Shown here: piece by piece, positions 47,722 through 56,504 of the stretch
Position numbering within the stretch: the first letter of the stretch is position 1
How the letters are laid out: each line of letters begins with the position of its first letter
Origin: Agrobacterium cucumeris
Lineage (GTDB): Bacteria; Pseudomonadota; Alphaproteobacteria; Rhizobiales; Rhizobiaceae
DNA length: 64,000 nt
Reading direction: 5' to 3'
Assembly: GCF_030036535.1 (NCBI RefSeq)
Contig: NZ_CP080390.1
Coordinates: 1 to 64,000, forward strand
Made by a program: the position numbers and the translations under genes
Notes under the pieces: generated by a model
Told to the model about the DNA's origin: nothing
Database searches by the model: none
The model's input: only the letters and a program-made list of their open reading frames with translations

Positions 47722-50562
47722 ATGGCAGATGAAGAATTTCGTCGAGACTTCAGCCGCTCCGCTACGTTGAACTCGAATAACGAAGGCGCTACAGGCGCAC
47801 CAATCCCGGATACATCGGTGTCGACTGCCTTCCGACAAAACCGCAGAGAACACTTAACGACCAGTTCCTTACGGCCATTAATTACTGGTGGGGCCGGCGA
47901 CCTTCCAGGCACTTCCCCCGAAAATCAACGGCCGACAACCCATGCCCCGAATACAGCAGAAATACTCCCGGTGAGATCAGCCGAAGCTCCGGCTGGCCAA
48001 TCAGCGGTCTTTCCGAGGAGCAAGGGGTATTTTCGTACGGCCATGCAATACCTGCGGGAGATTGAAATGCAGTCCACTGCCAGGGCGGACCACGAGGCGA
48101 CGTCGTCGTCACGTTTTGGCAAGGGGGAAAGAAAGCAGCTGCGCGAACACGAGCAAACCGGTGATCAAAGTGAATCAATGGCGAAGCGGAGTACCAGCTC
48201 GGGAATGCAGGTGGGAACTATTGCCGCGTCTTTGGCTATGAAAGATAGCTCGACCGCGACGCCGGCTTCGCAAGGGCCGCACCGGTCTGGGATGGAGCTG
48301 GATAATATCGAAGGGACTGGAGAGAGCCGTACGCAATCTCAGCACGAAATTGCGACACAACCTATTGCCACAAGCGCTTTTGGTTCAGGTCATGATGTGA
48401 TCATTCCTGGAGAGGGCCAGCCTGAAGAAACATTCGACGGCGCACCATATTGGATGGTAGAAAGCGGGGATAGCGAGACCAATAGCCTTCCGTCGATCCA
48501 ACAAGGCTTATCTTGGCCAGGGTTAGATGACCTTGATTTGCTCGCCGACAGCAGTTCACCGCTCAGTACTCAGGTTGTTCCTCCTGACGTAGCCGCTACG
48601 AATTTAAGCACTGAGGCAGGGTCCGCCAGCGTCGAAAGCACCCAAATCCTCGCCGACAGTGCCTATTCCGACGACGCGACCGAAACCGGTGGCCAAACAG
48701 CTTCAGGATCGATCCATGAAGGTTCAGTTCGTTCGCTTGGCTCACCGGAGGAACGCTTCGACGCCTTTCCCGAGTTGACCGACGAGGACTTGGCGCAGAT
48801 TGACGCATTCTCGCGAGCCCGCTCTCCTTCGAGGCGAGATGCTGCGCACGCTATTCATGCGGTCAGCTTGGATGATGCCTTCTCACGCAAGGATCTTGCC
48901 GCGGGCCACGACGGCCGGCTTACGAATCCTGCGTTCCGTCAGGAGGCTTCTCTGCAGGAATCGAGCCCATCAGAAACGAAGTCCGACGACTTCCCGGAAT
49001 TAACCGACGAGGACCTGGCACGGATCGACGCACTCTCCGAAGCCCGCTCAACTTCGAGGCTGGATGTTGCACGCACTATTCATGCGGTCAGGTTGGAGGC
49101 CTCTCGGCAGGACCCGAGCCCATCAGAAATGAAGTCCGACGACTTCCCCGAATTGACCAAAGAGGACTTAGCCCGGATCGACGCACTCTCTGGACCCCGC
49201 CCGACTACGGGGCGGGAAGGTGCGAACACTATTCAGCCAGTCAGGTTGGACGATGCTTTCTCAGCCGAAGATTATACCGTGGGCCGCGGCGGCCGGCATA
49301 CGAATCCTGCGTTCCATGAGGAAGCTTCTCGGCAGGACCCGAGCCCATCAGAGATGAAGTTCGATGGCTTGCCGGAGTTGACCGACGAGGATCTGGTAAG
49401 GATTGACGCAATCTCTGAACCGCGCTCGAAGAGATCTCGCTCCGAGCAGGTTGTCGGGGGAAAATCTCATAGGCTCAAACTGAACGAGGCTATCGAGGAG
49501 GCGGGCTCGCCCACTACCGTTTCGGGAACAAGCGCCGCCAGGGCGGCACCTATCACGCTCGAAAGCGGAGTACCTAGGTTGCCGCAGGCTACCCATACGG
49601 AACTTCCTGGCTCGGACGTTGCGGGTCCACTGCGGATCGGGAAGGCGTCGTGTGCCGATATACGGCGAGATGTTTCGGATAAAGGGAAACGAAAAGTCTC
49701 GTCAGATTATCAGATTCAGCAAGGTCCTGGCGCGTCCTATGCTTACCAGCCGCGACGCATGCCGACGGAAGCGATTTTCGATGCTGAACGGCTTGGTGAC
49801 GAAGTGCTCATCGGGAATGAGCCAGTTCCGCGGTGGCCTTACCCCTGGGAGCACGTTGTTCGTTTTGAAACAGGCAAGCAGCTCTTCGAAAGATTGCAGA
49901 AGTGGCCGACTGCGGAGGAGTTGGAAAACAGTGTGATCCTCGTCAAAGCGGATAGCGCGCAACGATCCTATATGCCCCGAAATCAGCTGCTCTTGCATCT
50001 CGGATCCGAAAAGTATTACGAACGAATGAAAGCGCTCGGTCTATCCGATAATACCTTCAGCGGATTGAAGTCCGATAGCAAATATTTTTATGATACACCT
50101 GCTGGACCACGGGTAAGTGAACATGATTATGAGTTCCCGCGGCAGGCAGGCGTGCATAATCCAGAGGTGATGGTTCAGCATCATAGCGGAACCTTCTTCG
50201 CGTTTTGGCCAAAACTTCTCAGGCTGGAAAAGCTTGCGACAGTAACGAATACGTATGGCGCGGAAAATGTTTGGCTCAAATCGCCAGCCAATGCTTACAT
50301 GACGCCGGAAACCTATAATTCCAAGGTTGCGAACGGCGCCGAAAACCTTTTCATCGAGTTCCTACGTCCCGCTCCTGTCCACGACCACCTGCGGGAACCT
50401 GGAACTTCAAACGCAAAAACTGTTGACGGACGAAACGAAGATCGCGCGCAACAGGCCGACCGGTTAGCAGATCAGTCGATGGGCCGGAACGGGGACGGCC
50501 GTGACGCGCAGGGTGGTAAGAGAACCTTGGAACCGCGCGTGCGCGAAAGGTATGGGCTGTAG
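47722..50562 (+). CDS. virD3: VirD3-position effector-like protein with internal repeats
   Basis: The gene lies in the virD3 position, 13 bp behind virD2. From ATG 47722 after AAAGGA the product is 946 aa, longer than the Ti VirD3 versions I know. Four copies of a 20-residue motif (FPELTDEDLARIDALSEARS-like) begin at about residues 349, 424, 475 and 550, with spacing 75, 51 and 75. A longer segment (FSRKDLAAGHDGRLTNPAF and FSAEDYTVGRGGRHTNPAF) recurs with them. The last 230 residues form a globular-looking domain (YPWEHVVRFETGKQLFERLQ, FAFWPKLLRLEKL). The end, KRTLEPRVRERYGL, is arginine-rich like T4SS substrates. Function is unknown; the symbol is by position. Confidence 0.7.
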   Translation: MADEEFRRDFSRSATLNSNNEGATGAPIPDTSVSTAFRQNRREHLTTSSLRPLITGGAGDLPGTSPENQRPTTHAPNTAEILPVRSAEAPAGQSAVFPRSKGYFRTAMQYLREIEMQSTARADHEATSSSRFGKGERKQLREHEQTGDQSESMAKRSTSSGMQVGTIAASLAMKDSSTATPASQGPHRSGMELDNIEGTGESRTQSQHEIATQPIATSAFGSGHDVIIPGEGQPEETFDGAPYWMVESGDSETNSLPSIQQGLSWPGLDDLDLLADSSSPLSTQVVPPDVAATNLSTEAGSASVESTQILADSAYSDDATETGGQTASGSIHEGSVRSLGSPEERFDAFPELTDEDLAQIDAFSRARSPSRRDAAHAIHAVSLDDAFSRKDLAAGHDGRLTNPAFRQEASLQESSPSETKSDDFPELTDEDLARIDALSEARSTSRLDVARTIHAVRLEASRQDPSPSEMKSDDFPELTKEDLARIDALSGPRPTTGREGANTIQPVRLDDAFSAEDYTVGRGGRHTNPAFHEEASRQDPSPSEMKFDGLPELTDEDLVRIDAISEPRSKRSRSEQVVGGKSHRLKLNEAIEEAGSPTTVSGTSAARAAPITLESGVPRLPQATHTELPGSDVAGPLRIGKASCADIRRDVSDKGKRKVSSDYQIQQGPGASYAYQPRRMPTEAIFDAERLGDEVLIGNEPVPRWPYPWEHVVRFETGKQLFERLQKWPTAEELENSVILVKADSAQRSYMPRNQLLLHLGSEKYYERMKALGLSDNTFSGLKSDSKYFYDTPAGPRVSEHDYEFPRQAGVHNPEVMVQHHSGTFFAFWPKLLRLEKLATVTNTYGAENVWLKSPANAYMTPETYNSKVANGAENLFIEFLRPAPVHDHLREPGTSNAKTVDGRNEDRAQQADRLADQSMGRNGDGRDAQGGKRTLEPRVRERYGL

Positions 50563-50621
50563 ATCCAGCTGCCCGTAAAGCAAACAGCCGTCCAATAGGA
50601 TAAACGGAGCGTGGTCACGTG

Positions 50622-52604
50622 ATGAATTCAGGCAAGTACACGCCAATAGGCCTGGCTGCGAGCATAGCATGTTCATTGGCCGTGGGGTTTTGTGCGGCCA
50701 GTCTCTATGTCACATTTCGCCATGGCTTTACGGGCGAAACGATGATGACTTTCAACGTTTTTGCGTTCCTGTACGAGACACCGCCTTATTTGGGATACGC
50801 AAGTCCTACGTTCTATCGCGGACTAGCCATCATCGTTGCGACGTCAACGCTCGTGTTGCTATGCCAACTACTGTTATCGATGCGCGAGCGCGAACATCAC
50901 GGCACTGCTCGCTGGGCCGGCTCCGGCGAGATGCGGCACGCCAGGTACCTCCGGCGCTACAGTCACGTCACGGGTCCCATCTTCGGCAAGACATGTGGAC
51001 CACGTTGGTTTGGCAGCTACCTAAGTAACGGAGAACAACCTCACAGCCTTGTTGTCGCGCCAACTCGCGCTGGTAAGGGTGTCGGCGTCGTTATCCCGAC
51101 GTTGCTAACCTTCAAGGGCTCAGTAATTGCCTTGGATGTGAAAGGCGAGCTATTTGAACTCACATCGAGGGCGCGTAAATCAAGTGGCGACGCGGTTTTC
51201 AAGTTCTCGCCCTTAGATCCAGAGCGGCGAACGCATTGTTACAATCCCGTGCTGGATATTGCCGCGTTGCCGCCCGAACGGCGCTTTACAGAAACGCGCC
51301 GCCTCGCTGCGAATCTCATCACAGCCAAAGGCAAGGGAGCCGAAGGTTTCATCGACGGGGCACGGGATCTTTTCGTAGCAGGCATATTGAGTTGCATTGA
51401 GCGCGGCACACCAACGATCGGTGCCGTTTACGATCTGTTTGCTCAGCCGGGTGAAAAGTACAAACTATTTGCGCAACTCGCGGAGGAAACACAAAACAAA
51501 GAGGCTCAGCGTATCTTCGACAATATGGCGGGGAATGACACCAAAATCCTGACATCCTACACATCGGTGCTCGGCGACGGCGGACTCAATCTTTGGGCCG
51601 ATCCACTCGTTAAAGCGGCTACAAGCACCTCGGATTTTTCCGTCTACGATCTGCGGCGGAAGAGGACTTGTATTTATCTTTGTGTCAGCCCGAACGATCT
51701 CGAAGTCATAGCGCCCTTGATGCGTCTTCTCTTCCAGCAGGTTGTATCAATCCTGCAGCGATCGCTGCCACTTGGAGATGAACGGCACGAAGTTCTGTTT
51801 CTCCTCGATGAGTTCAAGCACTTGGGCAAGCTGGAAGCTGTGGAGACGGCAATTACGACGATCGCCGGCTACAAGGGCCGCTTCATGTTTATTATTCAGA
51901 GTCTTTCGGCTTTGACAGGAACTTATGATGAAGCTGGTAAGCAAAATTTTCTCAGCAATACGGGTGTGCAGGTATTCATGGCGACTGCTGATGACGAGAC
52001 GCCCAACTACATTTCCAAAGCTATCGGCGACTACACATTCCAGGCTCGCTCAACGTCGTACAGCCAAGCGCGCATGTTTGATCATAACATCCAAATCTCC
52101 GACCAAGGAGCACCGCTTTTGCGCGCCGAACAAGTCCGCCTACTCGACGACGATTATGAAATAGTCCTTATCAAAGGCCAACCTCCCCTCAAACTGAGAA
52201 AAGTGCGATATTATTCGGATTTCATATTGAAGCGAATTTTCGAAAGCCAACACGGTTCCCTTCCCGAGCCCGCATCTTTGATGTTGCCGGGAGACACAAA
52301 CCTCGTTGAAGGCAAGCTCGACCAGGGAACAGCCGATACAACTTCGCAAAAACCGGTGCAGATTGAAGAGAACGACCATGGGGAAGTCGTTTCCCCCCAA
52401 AACAGAACTGTGGCTGATGGAGTAATGCCAATAGAAGTTCGCCCCCGTTCAAACGAAGTTGATGACGAGCGGGAATACCAAGGCGCGGACGCCGCAACCT
52501 CTGAGAAGCTTCCGGAAATTGCTCCGGCTCTTTTGGCGCAGCGCGAACTCCTCGACCAGATCATTTCGCTCCAGCTACGAGGTAGAACAGCCTCCGGCAC
52601 TTGA
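50622..52604 (+). CDS. virD4: VirD4, T4SS coupling protein
   Basis: VirD4 is the inner-membrane ATPase that recruits VirD2-DNA and effectors to the channel. The 660-aa protein has two N-terminal TM segments (IGLAASIACSLAVGFCAASL, LAIIVATSTLVLLCQLLLSM). Walker A is VVAPTRAGKGVGVVIPTLLT, and Walker B lies in VLFLLDEFKHLGKLEAVETA. The all-alpha domain and QSLSALTGTYDEAG follow. The acidic C-terminal tail is longer than the catalytic core needs. ATG 50622 is the likely start; GTG 50619 precedes it. Confidence 0.97.
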   Translation: MNSGKYTPIGLAASIACSLAVGFCAASLYVTFRHGFTGETMMTFNVFAFLYETPPYLGYASPTFYRGLAIIVATSTLVLLCQLLLSMREREHHGTARWAGSGEMRHARYLRRYSHVTGPIFGKTCGPRWFGSYLSNGEQPHSLVVAPTRAGKGVGVVIPTLLTFKGSVIALDVKGELFELTSRARKSSGDAVFKFSPLDPERRTHCYNPVLDIAALPPERRFTETRRLAANLITAKGKGAEGFIDGARDLFVAGILSCIERGTPTIGAVYDLFAQPGEKYKLFAQLAEETQNKEAQRIFDNMAGNDTKILTSYTSVLGDGGLNLWADPLVKAATSTSDFSVYDLRRKRTCIYLCVSPNDLEVIAPLMRLLFQQVVSILQRSLPLGDERHEVLFLLDEFKHLGKLEAVETAITTIAGYKGRFMFIIQSLSALTGTYDEAGKQNFLSNTGVQVFMATADDETPNYISKAIGDYTFQARSTSYSQARMFDHNIQISDQGAPLLRAEQVRLLDDDYEIVLIKGQPPLKLRKVRYYSDFILKRIFESQHGSLPEPASLMLPGDTNLVEGKLDQGTADTTSQKPVQIEENDHGEVVSPQNRTVADGVMPIEVRPRSNEVDDEREYQGADAATSEKLPEIAPALLAQRELLDQIISLQLRGRTASGT

Positions 52605-52711
52605 AGCTCGATGTGATACCGCTTCGGATCGAGTCTTGTTAGCGCCGTCAGATGTCCCGTTTCGGGAATGCATTACCAACGTTGAAGGTTGCCAATTGAT
52701 GAGACATCGCC

Positions 52712-55219
52712 ATGAAACCGTCGGGAAGCTCAAAAACTGGATACGCCGGGTCGGCTAGATCCTCGCCCCAGGTTCGCGCAGGGGTTACGCCTGTCCTTCA
52801 TCCCAAAGAGCCTTGGAACCGTTTTGCTTGCTCCCCATCTGACGGCCAAATGGATCACCGGGAAAATTTATCTGCGCAATTCGCTTACGATGGAATGAGA
52901 CTGGGCGCAGCCGAGCGGTCCGCGTACGAGACATGGGATAGAGCGGACCGGCCGAGTTGGAAAGACCTGATACTGAGCGCTCGCCTGAACGCGATTGACA
53001 GTTTCGCTTGGAATGTCGATGTCGGAGAAAGTACCTCTTCAACTTTTGTTTATGATGGTGTTCCTCTGGCGGAAGGGGAACGGCATGCCTACGAGGAATG
53101 GGTGGAGCCGGGACAGCCCAGTTGGCAACAACTCGTTGTGAACGCGCGTATTGAAGAGCTAAACACCTCTGCTGCAATTCCGAATGAGTGTAGTCCCCTT
53201 CAAGAGGAATTCCGATCGGAGGCGCCTAAGCGTAAGCGGACAAGCTCCATTGGTCAAAAGAACGGTTTCCCTGAACCATTCGAATTTGATGGGATGAGAC
53301 TCGGCTCGCCTGAGCGCGAAGCATATGAGAATTGGAGTAAACCGCAACCGCCATCCTGGAAAGACCTGATAGTTGACGCCCGTCTTGACGCAATCGACAC
53401 CTCCACCTGGCTCAACGAATCAAATGACACCTCGGTCTTCGAGTACGAAGGCGTCCCGCTTGGGGAGGGGGAACGCCTAGCATATGAAAAATGGCTCGAG
53501 CCCGCGCAACCAGGATGGGAAGACCTGGTTGTGGACGCACGCGTTGCGGAATTGCACCAGTCTGCTCCGACGTGGTGCGAACACCAACCAGGCAACGACG
53601 TTTCTTCCAACGAGTCCGGGCGCATCTCGGGCGTCCCAATTAACGCCGAGCAGGTGTCGCGTGCGTTCTTCGTGTACGATGGAGTGGCGCTCGGAGCAGC
53701 CGAGCGCGCTGCGCATGATCGTTGGAGCAGGCCGGACCGGCCCACCTGGGAAGATCTTATCATAGTCGCGCGCCAAGCTGCTATCGAAGGCGGTGCCGTT
53801 TCGAATGGGATGATCGGGAAGACATCTTCCTCAGTCTTTTTATACGAGGGAATGTTGCTTGGGGATGCGGAGCGTCAGGCGTACGGACGGTGGAGGCAGC
53901 TAGCCCAGCCGCGGTGGCAAAATCTGGTGGTGAACGCGCGCCTGGCAGAGCTCGACCCGGCGGCCTGGATTCCCGATGAACATGATCCGTCTGAGGATGG
54001 CGGGGCGACTGGTCTTCTGTCGCAAGCAAGCACGACCAATAAGTCCCGCCTCAGTTTAGGTGATCAACCGGAAGCGCGCTCGCCTAGTCTCGCACGTGAG
54101 CCAGCACAACAGCCGACTCACGTGCAAAACCTGACGTGCGCACAATTGGAAGCAAGACGTGCTCTATATTTCGGGCCCTCTGGGAGGGATGCAGACCAAA
54201 CCGCCAGCATCGCCGACAGTAATCGCCTCGACGAGGTAAGCAAAGTTAAACGGCTGGGTGCCAAGAGCCGTCGAGGCGCTAAAGCAACGGCCTATGACGT
54301 AATTTCAAGTGCGGAAAGACTGTCGTCTCACGAGGGTTGTTTGACGGTTCAGTCCACTCAGCCAGAAAAAGCCGCTTGCTCGAGAAGCGACAATATCGGC
54401 ACTTATGGAAGTCGAAAAAACGAACGAGCTCGGCTTGCGACCGAGACCGGGAAATACGAGTCGGAGCATATTTTCGGGTTCAAGGTTGTCCACGATACCC
54501 TGCGCTCGACCAAAGAGGGCCGGCGGCTGGAAAGGCCTATGCCCGCCTATCTCGAATGCAAGGAACTTCATCGACAACATGTTGGTACGGGAAGGGGGCG
54601 GACCCGACTGGTGGGGCGCGGCTGGCCAGATGACGCAAGTTACCGCTCGGATCAAAGGGCAACTCTATCGGACCCTGTTGCGTCCACGGAAGGTGCAACG
54701 GCGTCAAACGGGTATCAATTAAACCAGCTAGGCTACGCACACCAGCTCGCTAACGACGGGCTGCAGAGCGAAACGCCAGATGGGGTTATCATGCCGCTTC
54801 AGGTCGCGACTACTAGCTACAACTATACGGTAAGCCGCGATCCGGTACTTTCTCCGCCCAGTAAAGAGCAAGCTCCGGAATTGTTGCACCTTGGGCCACG
54901 TGGCCAGACAGAAGCTGTACTCGCTCGCGAAACAGCATTGACAGGAAGATGGCCAACACGCGAGCGTGAGCAGCAAGTCTATCGAGAGTTTTTAGCCCTT
55001 TATGACGTCAAGAAGGACCTGGAGGCCAAGACACTTGGGTTGCGGAAGAAAAAAGCTGCGCTTGTTTCCGCGTTGAACCGGACTGCCGCCTCAATAGGCA
55101 CTTCACCCTTGAAAGCCCAATCGTCGAGCGCAGAAGTTGAAAAAGCAACTCACGAGTTTGATGAACGACGGGTTTATGATCCGCGCGATCGCGGTCGGGA
55201 CAAAGCATTACAACGGTGA
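52712..55219 (+). CDS. virD5: VirD5-like effector with six tandem repeats
   Basis: VirD5 is a secreted effector that enters the plant nucleus. This 835-aa protein sits at the virD5 position and has the size of Ti VirD5. Six repeats (pattern F-x-Y-D/E-G-x-x-L-x-x-x-E-R-x-A-Y-x-x-W) begin at about residues 57, 112, 190, 243, 320 and 376. Intervals alternate (55, 78, 53, 77, 56), indicating a two-repeat block of about 132 residues copied twice. A Ser/Lys/Arg-rich middle follows. Near the end is a coiled coil (YREFLALYDVKKDLEAKTLG) and a basic tail PRDRGRDKALQR that fits T4SS export. Confidence 0.8.
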   Translation: MKPSGSSKTGYAGSARSSPQVRAGVTPVLHPKEPWNRFACSPSDGQMDHRENLSAQFAYDGMRLGAAERSAYETWDRADRPSWKDLILSARLNAIDSFAWNVDVGESTSSTFVYDGVPLAEGERHAYEEWVEPGQPSWQQLVVNARIEELNTSAAIPNECSPLQEEFRSEAPKRKRTSSIGQKNGFPEPFEFDGMRLGSPEREAYENWSKPQPPSWKDLIVDARLDAIDTSTWLNESNDTSVFEYEGVPLGEGERLAYEKWLEPAQPGWEDLVVDARVAELHQSAPTWCEHQPGNDVSSNESGRISGVPINAEQVSRAFFVYDGVALGAAERAAHDRWSRPDRPTWEDLIIVARQAAIEGGAVSNGMIGKTSSSVFLYEGMLLGDAERQAYGRWRQLAQPRWQNLVVNARLAELDPAAWIPDEHDPSEDGGATGLLSQASTTNKSRLSLGDQPEARSPSLAREPAQQPTHVQNLTCAQLEARRALYFGPSGRDADQTASIADSNRLDEVSKVKRLGAKSRRGAKATAYDVISSAERLSSHEGCLTVQSTQPEKAACSRSDNIGTYGSRKNERARLATETGKYESEHIFGFKVVHDTLRSTKEGRRLERPMPAYLECKELHRQHVGTGRGRTRLVGRGWPDDASYRSDQRATLSDPVASTEGATASNGYQLNQLGYAHQLANDGLQSETPDGVIMPLQVATTSYNYTVSRDPVLSPPSKEQAPELLHLGPRGQTEAVLARETALTGRWPTREREQQVYREFLALYDVKKDLEAKTLGLRKKKAALVSALNRTAASIGTSPLKAQSSSAEVEKATHEFDERRVYDPRDRGRDKALQR

Positions 55220-55365
55220 CAAAGCTGGAGATGACCATCGTTAGCGGACTTTGTATCGATGCTTAAAAATGATGGTTCAGCATTTGAACCGCAGGCTGTA
55301 CTGCTACTCTTTGAAATCCCCCGCAAAAAACGCGCCGTAGTGCAATCGATCGCCAGGGCCTGAAT

Positions 55366-55377
55366 TTCAGTTGAAAC
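55366..55377 (+). promoter_or_regulatory. vir box upstream of the second F-box gene
   Basis: TTCAGTTGAAAC differs from the vir-box consensus TNCAATTGAAAY at one position. It lies 74 bp before ATG 55451. It would put this F-box gene, and perhaps the virE3-like gene behind it, under VirG control. Confidence 0.7.
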
Positions 55378-55450
55378 ACGATGTCCATTCAACGCCTTAA
55401 GCGCAGGTGTTAGACTTCGCATATCCTTGATCCGCGTTGGAGTGTGAGTT

Positions 55451-56401
55451 ATGCTCGAAGACGGCCAGAAAATGCAGGAACGCGAGCTTTCGGTCCTCGG
55501 TGGTGATAAGACCGAAAGTGCAGCCACCTTACCGAATGACATTTTGGTGGAAGTTGCCAAACATCTGCCGACCGACGATCCAGTCGAAACGGCAGCCAAC
55601 CTCACAAGCTTTAAACTTGCGAGCCCGTCGGTTCGGGCATCGGTCGATCAGAGCGATGTCGGAACGTTCCACCGAAGCGTAAATCGACTGGGTGCCTCAA
55701 GCAAGGCATTGTATGACCTGGCTGTACCCCGGAACGGCTTTGCCGAGTATCCGAACTATCCGGAACCGGACCCTGCTGGCGAGTTTGCGCTGGCGAGCCA
55801 GCGCATCAGGACAATTGGTCCAACTTTGAAGTTCCAATCGCCCGCCAGGAAAACAGCGATCGTCAATCACATTCTCAATATGTCGGAAGGCGGTGAGCAG
55901 GCGGAGGCGATTATGTCGATGACGTCCCATTTGAGTGACCTCGAGAGGGCCGACAAGAGACGCCTTATCGACAGAGCAATTGAATACTTCAAGGTAGACG
56001 GGCCTATCAACTACGACAGTCGCCATTATGCAGCCTACGCGATTGCAGCGGCGCACAACCAGTTGGAACTCGAACACAAGTCACAAATCTTCGATGCAAT
56101 GGCGAAGAGACCCCAGCTTGCGAGACTCTACGCCGACGAACGCATCCATGCGCAGGAGCATTTGGGGCTTGCGTCGACATCCGAAGGTCCGCACGAGCGG
56201 AGCAATAAACAACTGGCCACGGACATTCTTCAGATCGAACAAAAAATCCGCACTGAGCTCCTTCCCGAAACTCTCAGTGCTCACGACCAGATGGTAAAAG
56301 CGGAAGGAATCGCTGGATCGATTGAGAAGGCTTACCGCGATGCTCGCGCGAACTTAACCCGGGCACCGCGAGGGAGGTCAAATTCTGATCTCAGCCGGTA
56401 G
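55451..56401 (+). CDS. virF: VirF-like F-box effector, copy 2
   Basis: The 316-aa protein has an F-box at about residues 25-60: LPNDILVEVAKHLPTDDPVE followed by TAANLTSFKLAS, in the same place as in VirF. It resembles the other F-box protein (21586-22527) along its length, including IGPTLKFQSPARKTAIVNHI. The basic C-terminus RAPRGRSNSDLSR again ends in LSR, as in copy 1. As a VirF-type protein it would target host or bacterial effectors for SCF-dependent degradation in the plant; the targets are unknown. ATG 55451 or 55472 could be the start. Confidence 0.8.
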   Translation: MLEDGQKMQERELSVLGGDKTESAATLPNDILVEVAKHLPTDDPVETAANLTSFKLASPSVRASVDQSDVGTFHRSVNRLGASSKALYDLAVPRNGFAEYPNYPEPDPAGEFALASQRIRTIGPTLKFQSPARKTAIVNHILNMSEGGEQAEAIMSMTSHLSDLERADKRRLIDRAIEYFKVDGPINYDSRHYAAYAIAAAHNQLELEHKSQIFDAMAKRPQLARLYADERIHAQEHLGLASTSEGPHERSNKQLATDILQIEQKIRTELLPETLSAHDQMVKAEGIAGSIEKAYRDARANLTRAPRGRSNSDLSR

Positions 56402-56504
56402 AACTTGGTCTGAATATTCGATTATTTCTCCGACGAAAGCACTTGGTTGACGAGCGAATTTTTAAACGAGCATCGATAAAGCGTGCACAGGGAAGGCCCA
56501 CCTA

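Noticed and set aside
52880..53960. Regularly spaced repeats in virD5 considered as a CRISPR array
   Set aside because: The repeats are degenerate, long, in one open frame and encode a conserved peptide motif; this is protein repetition.
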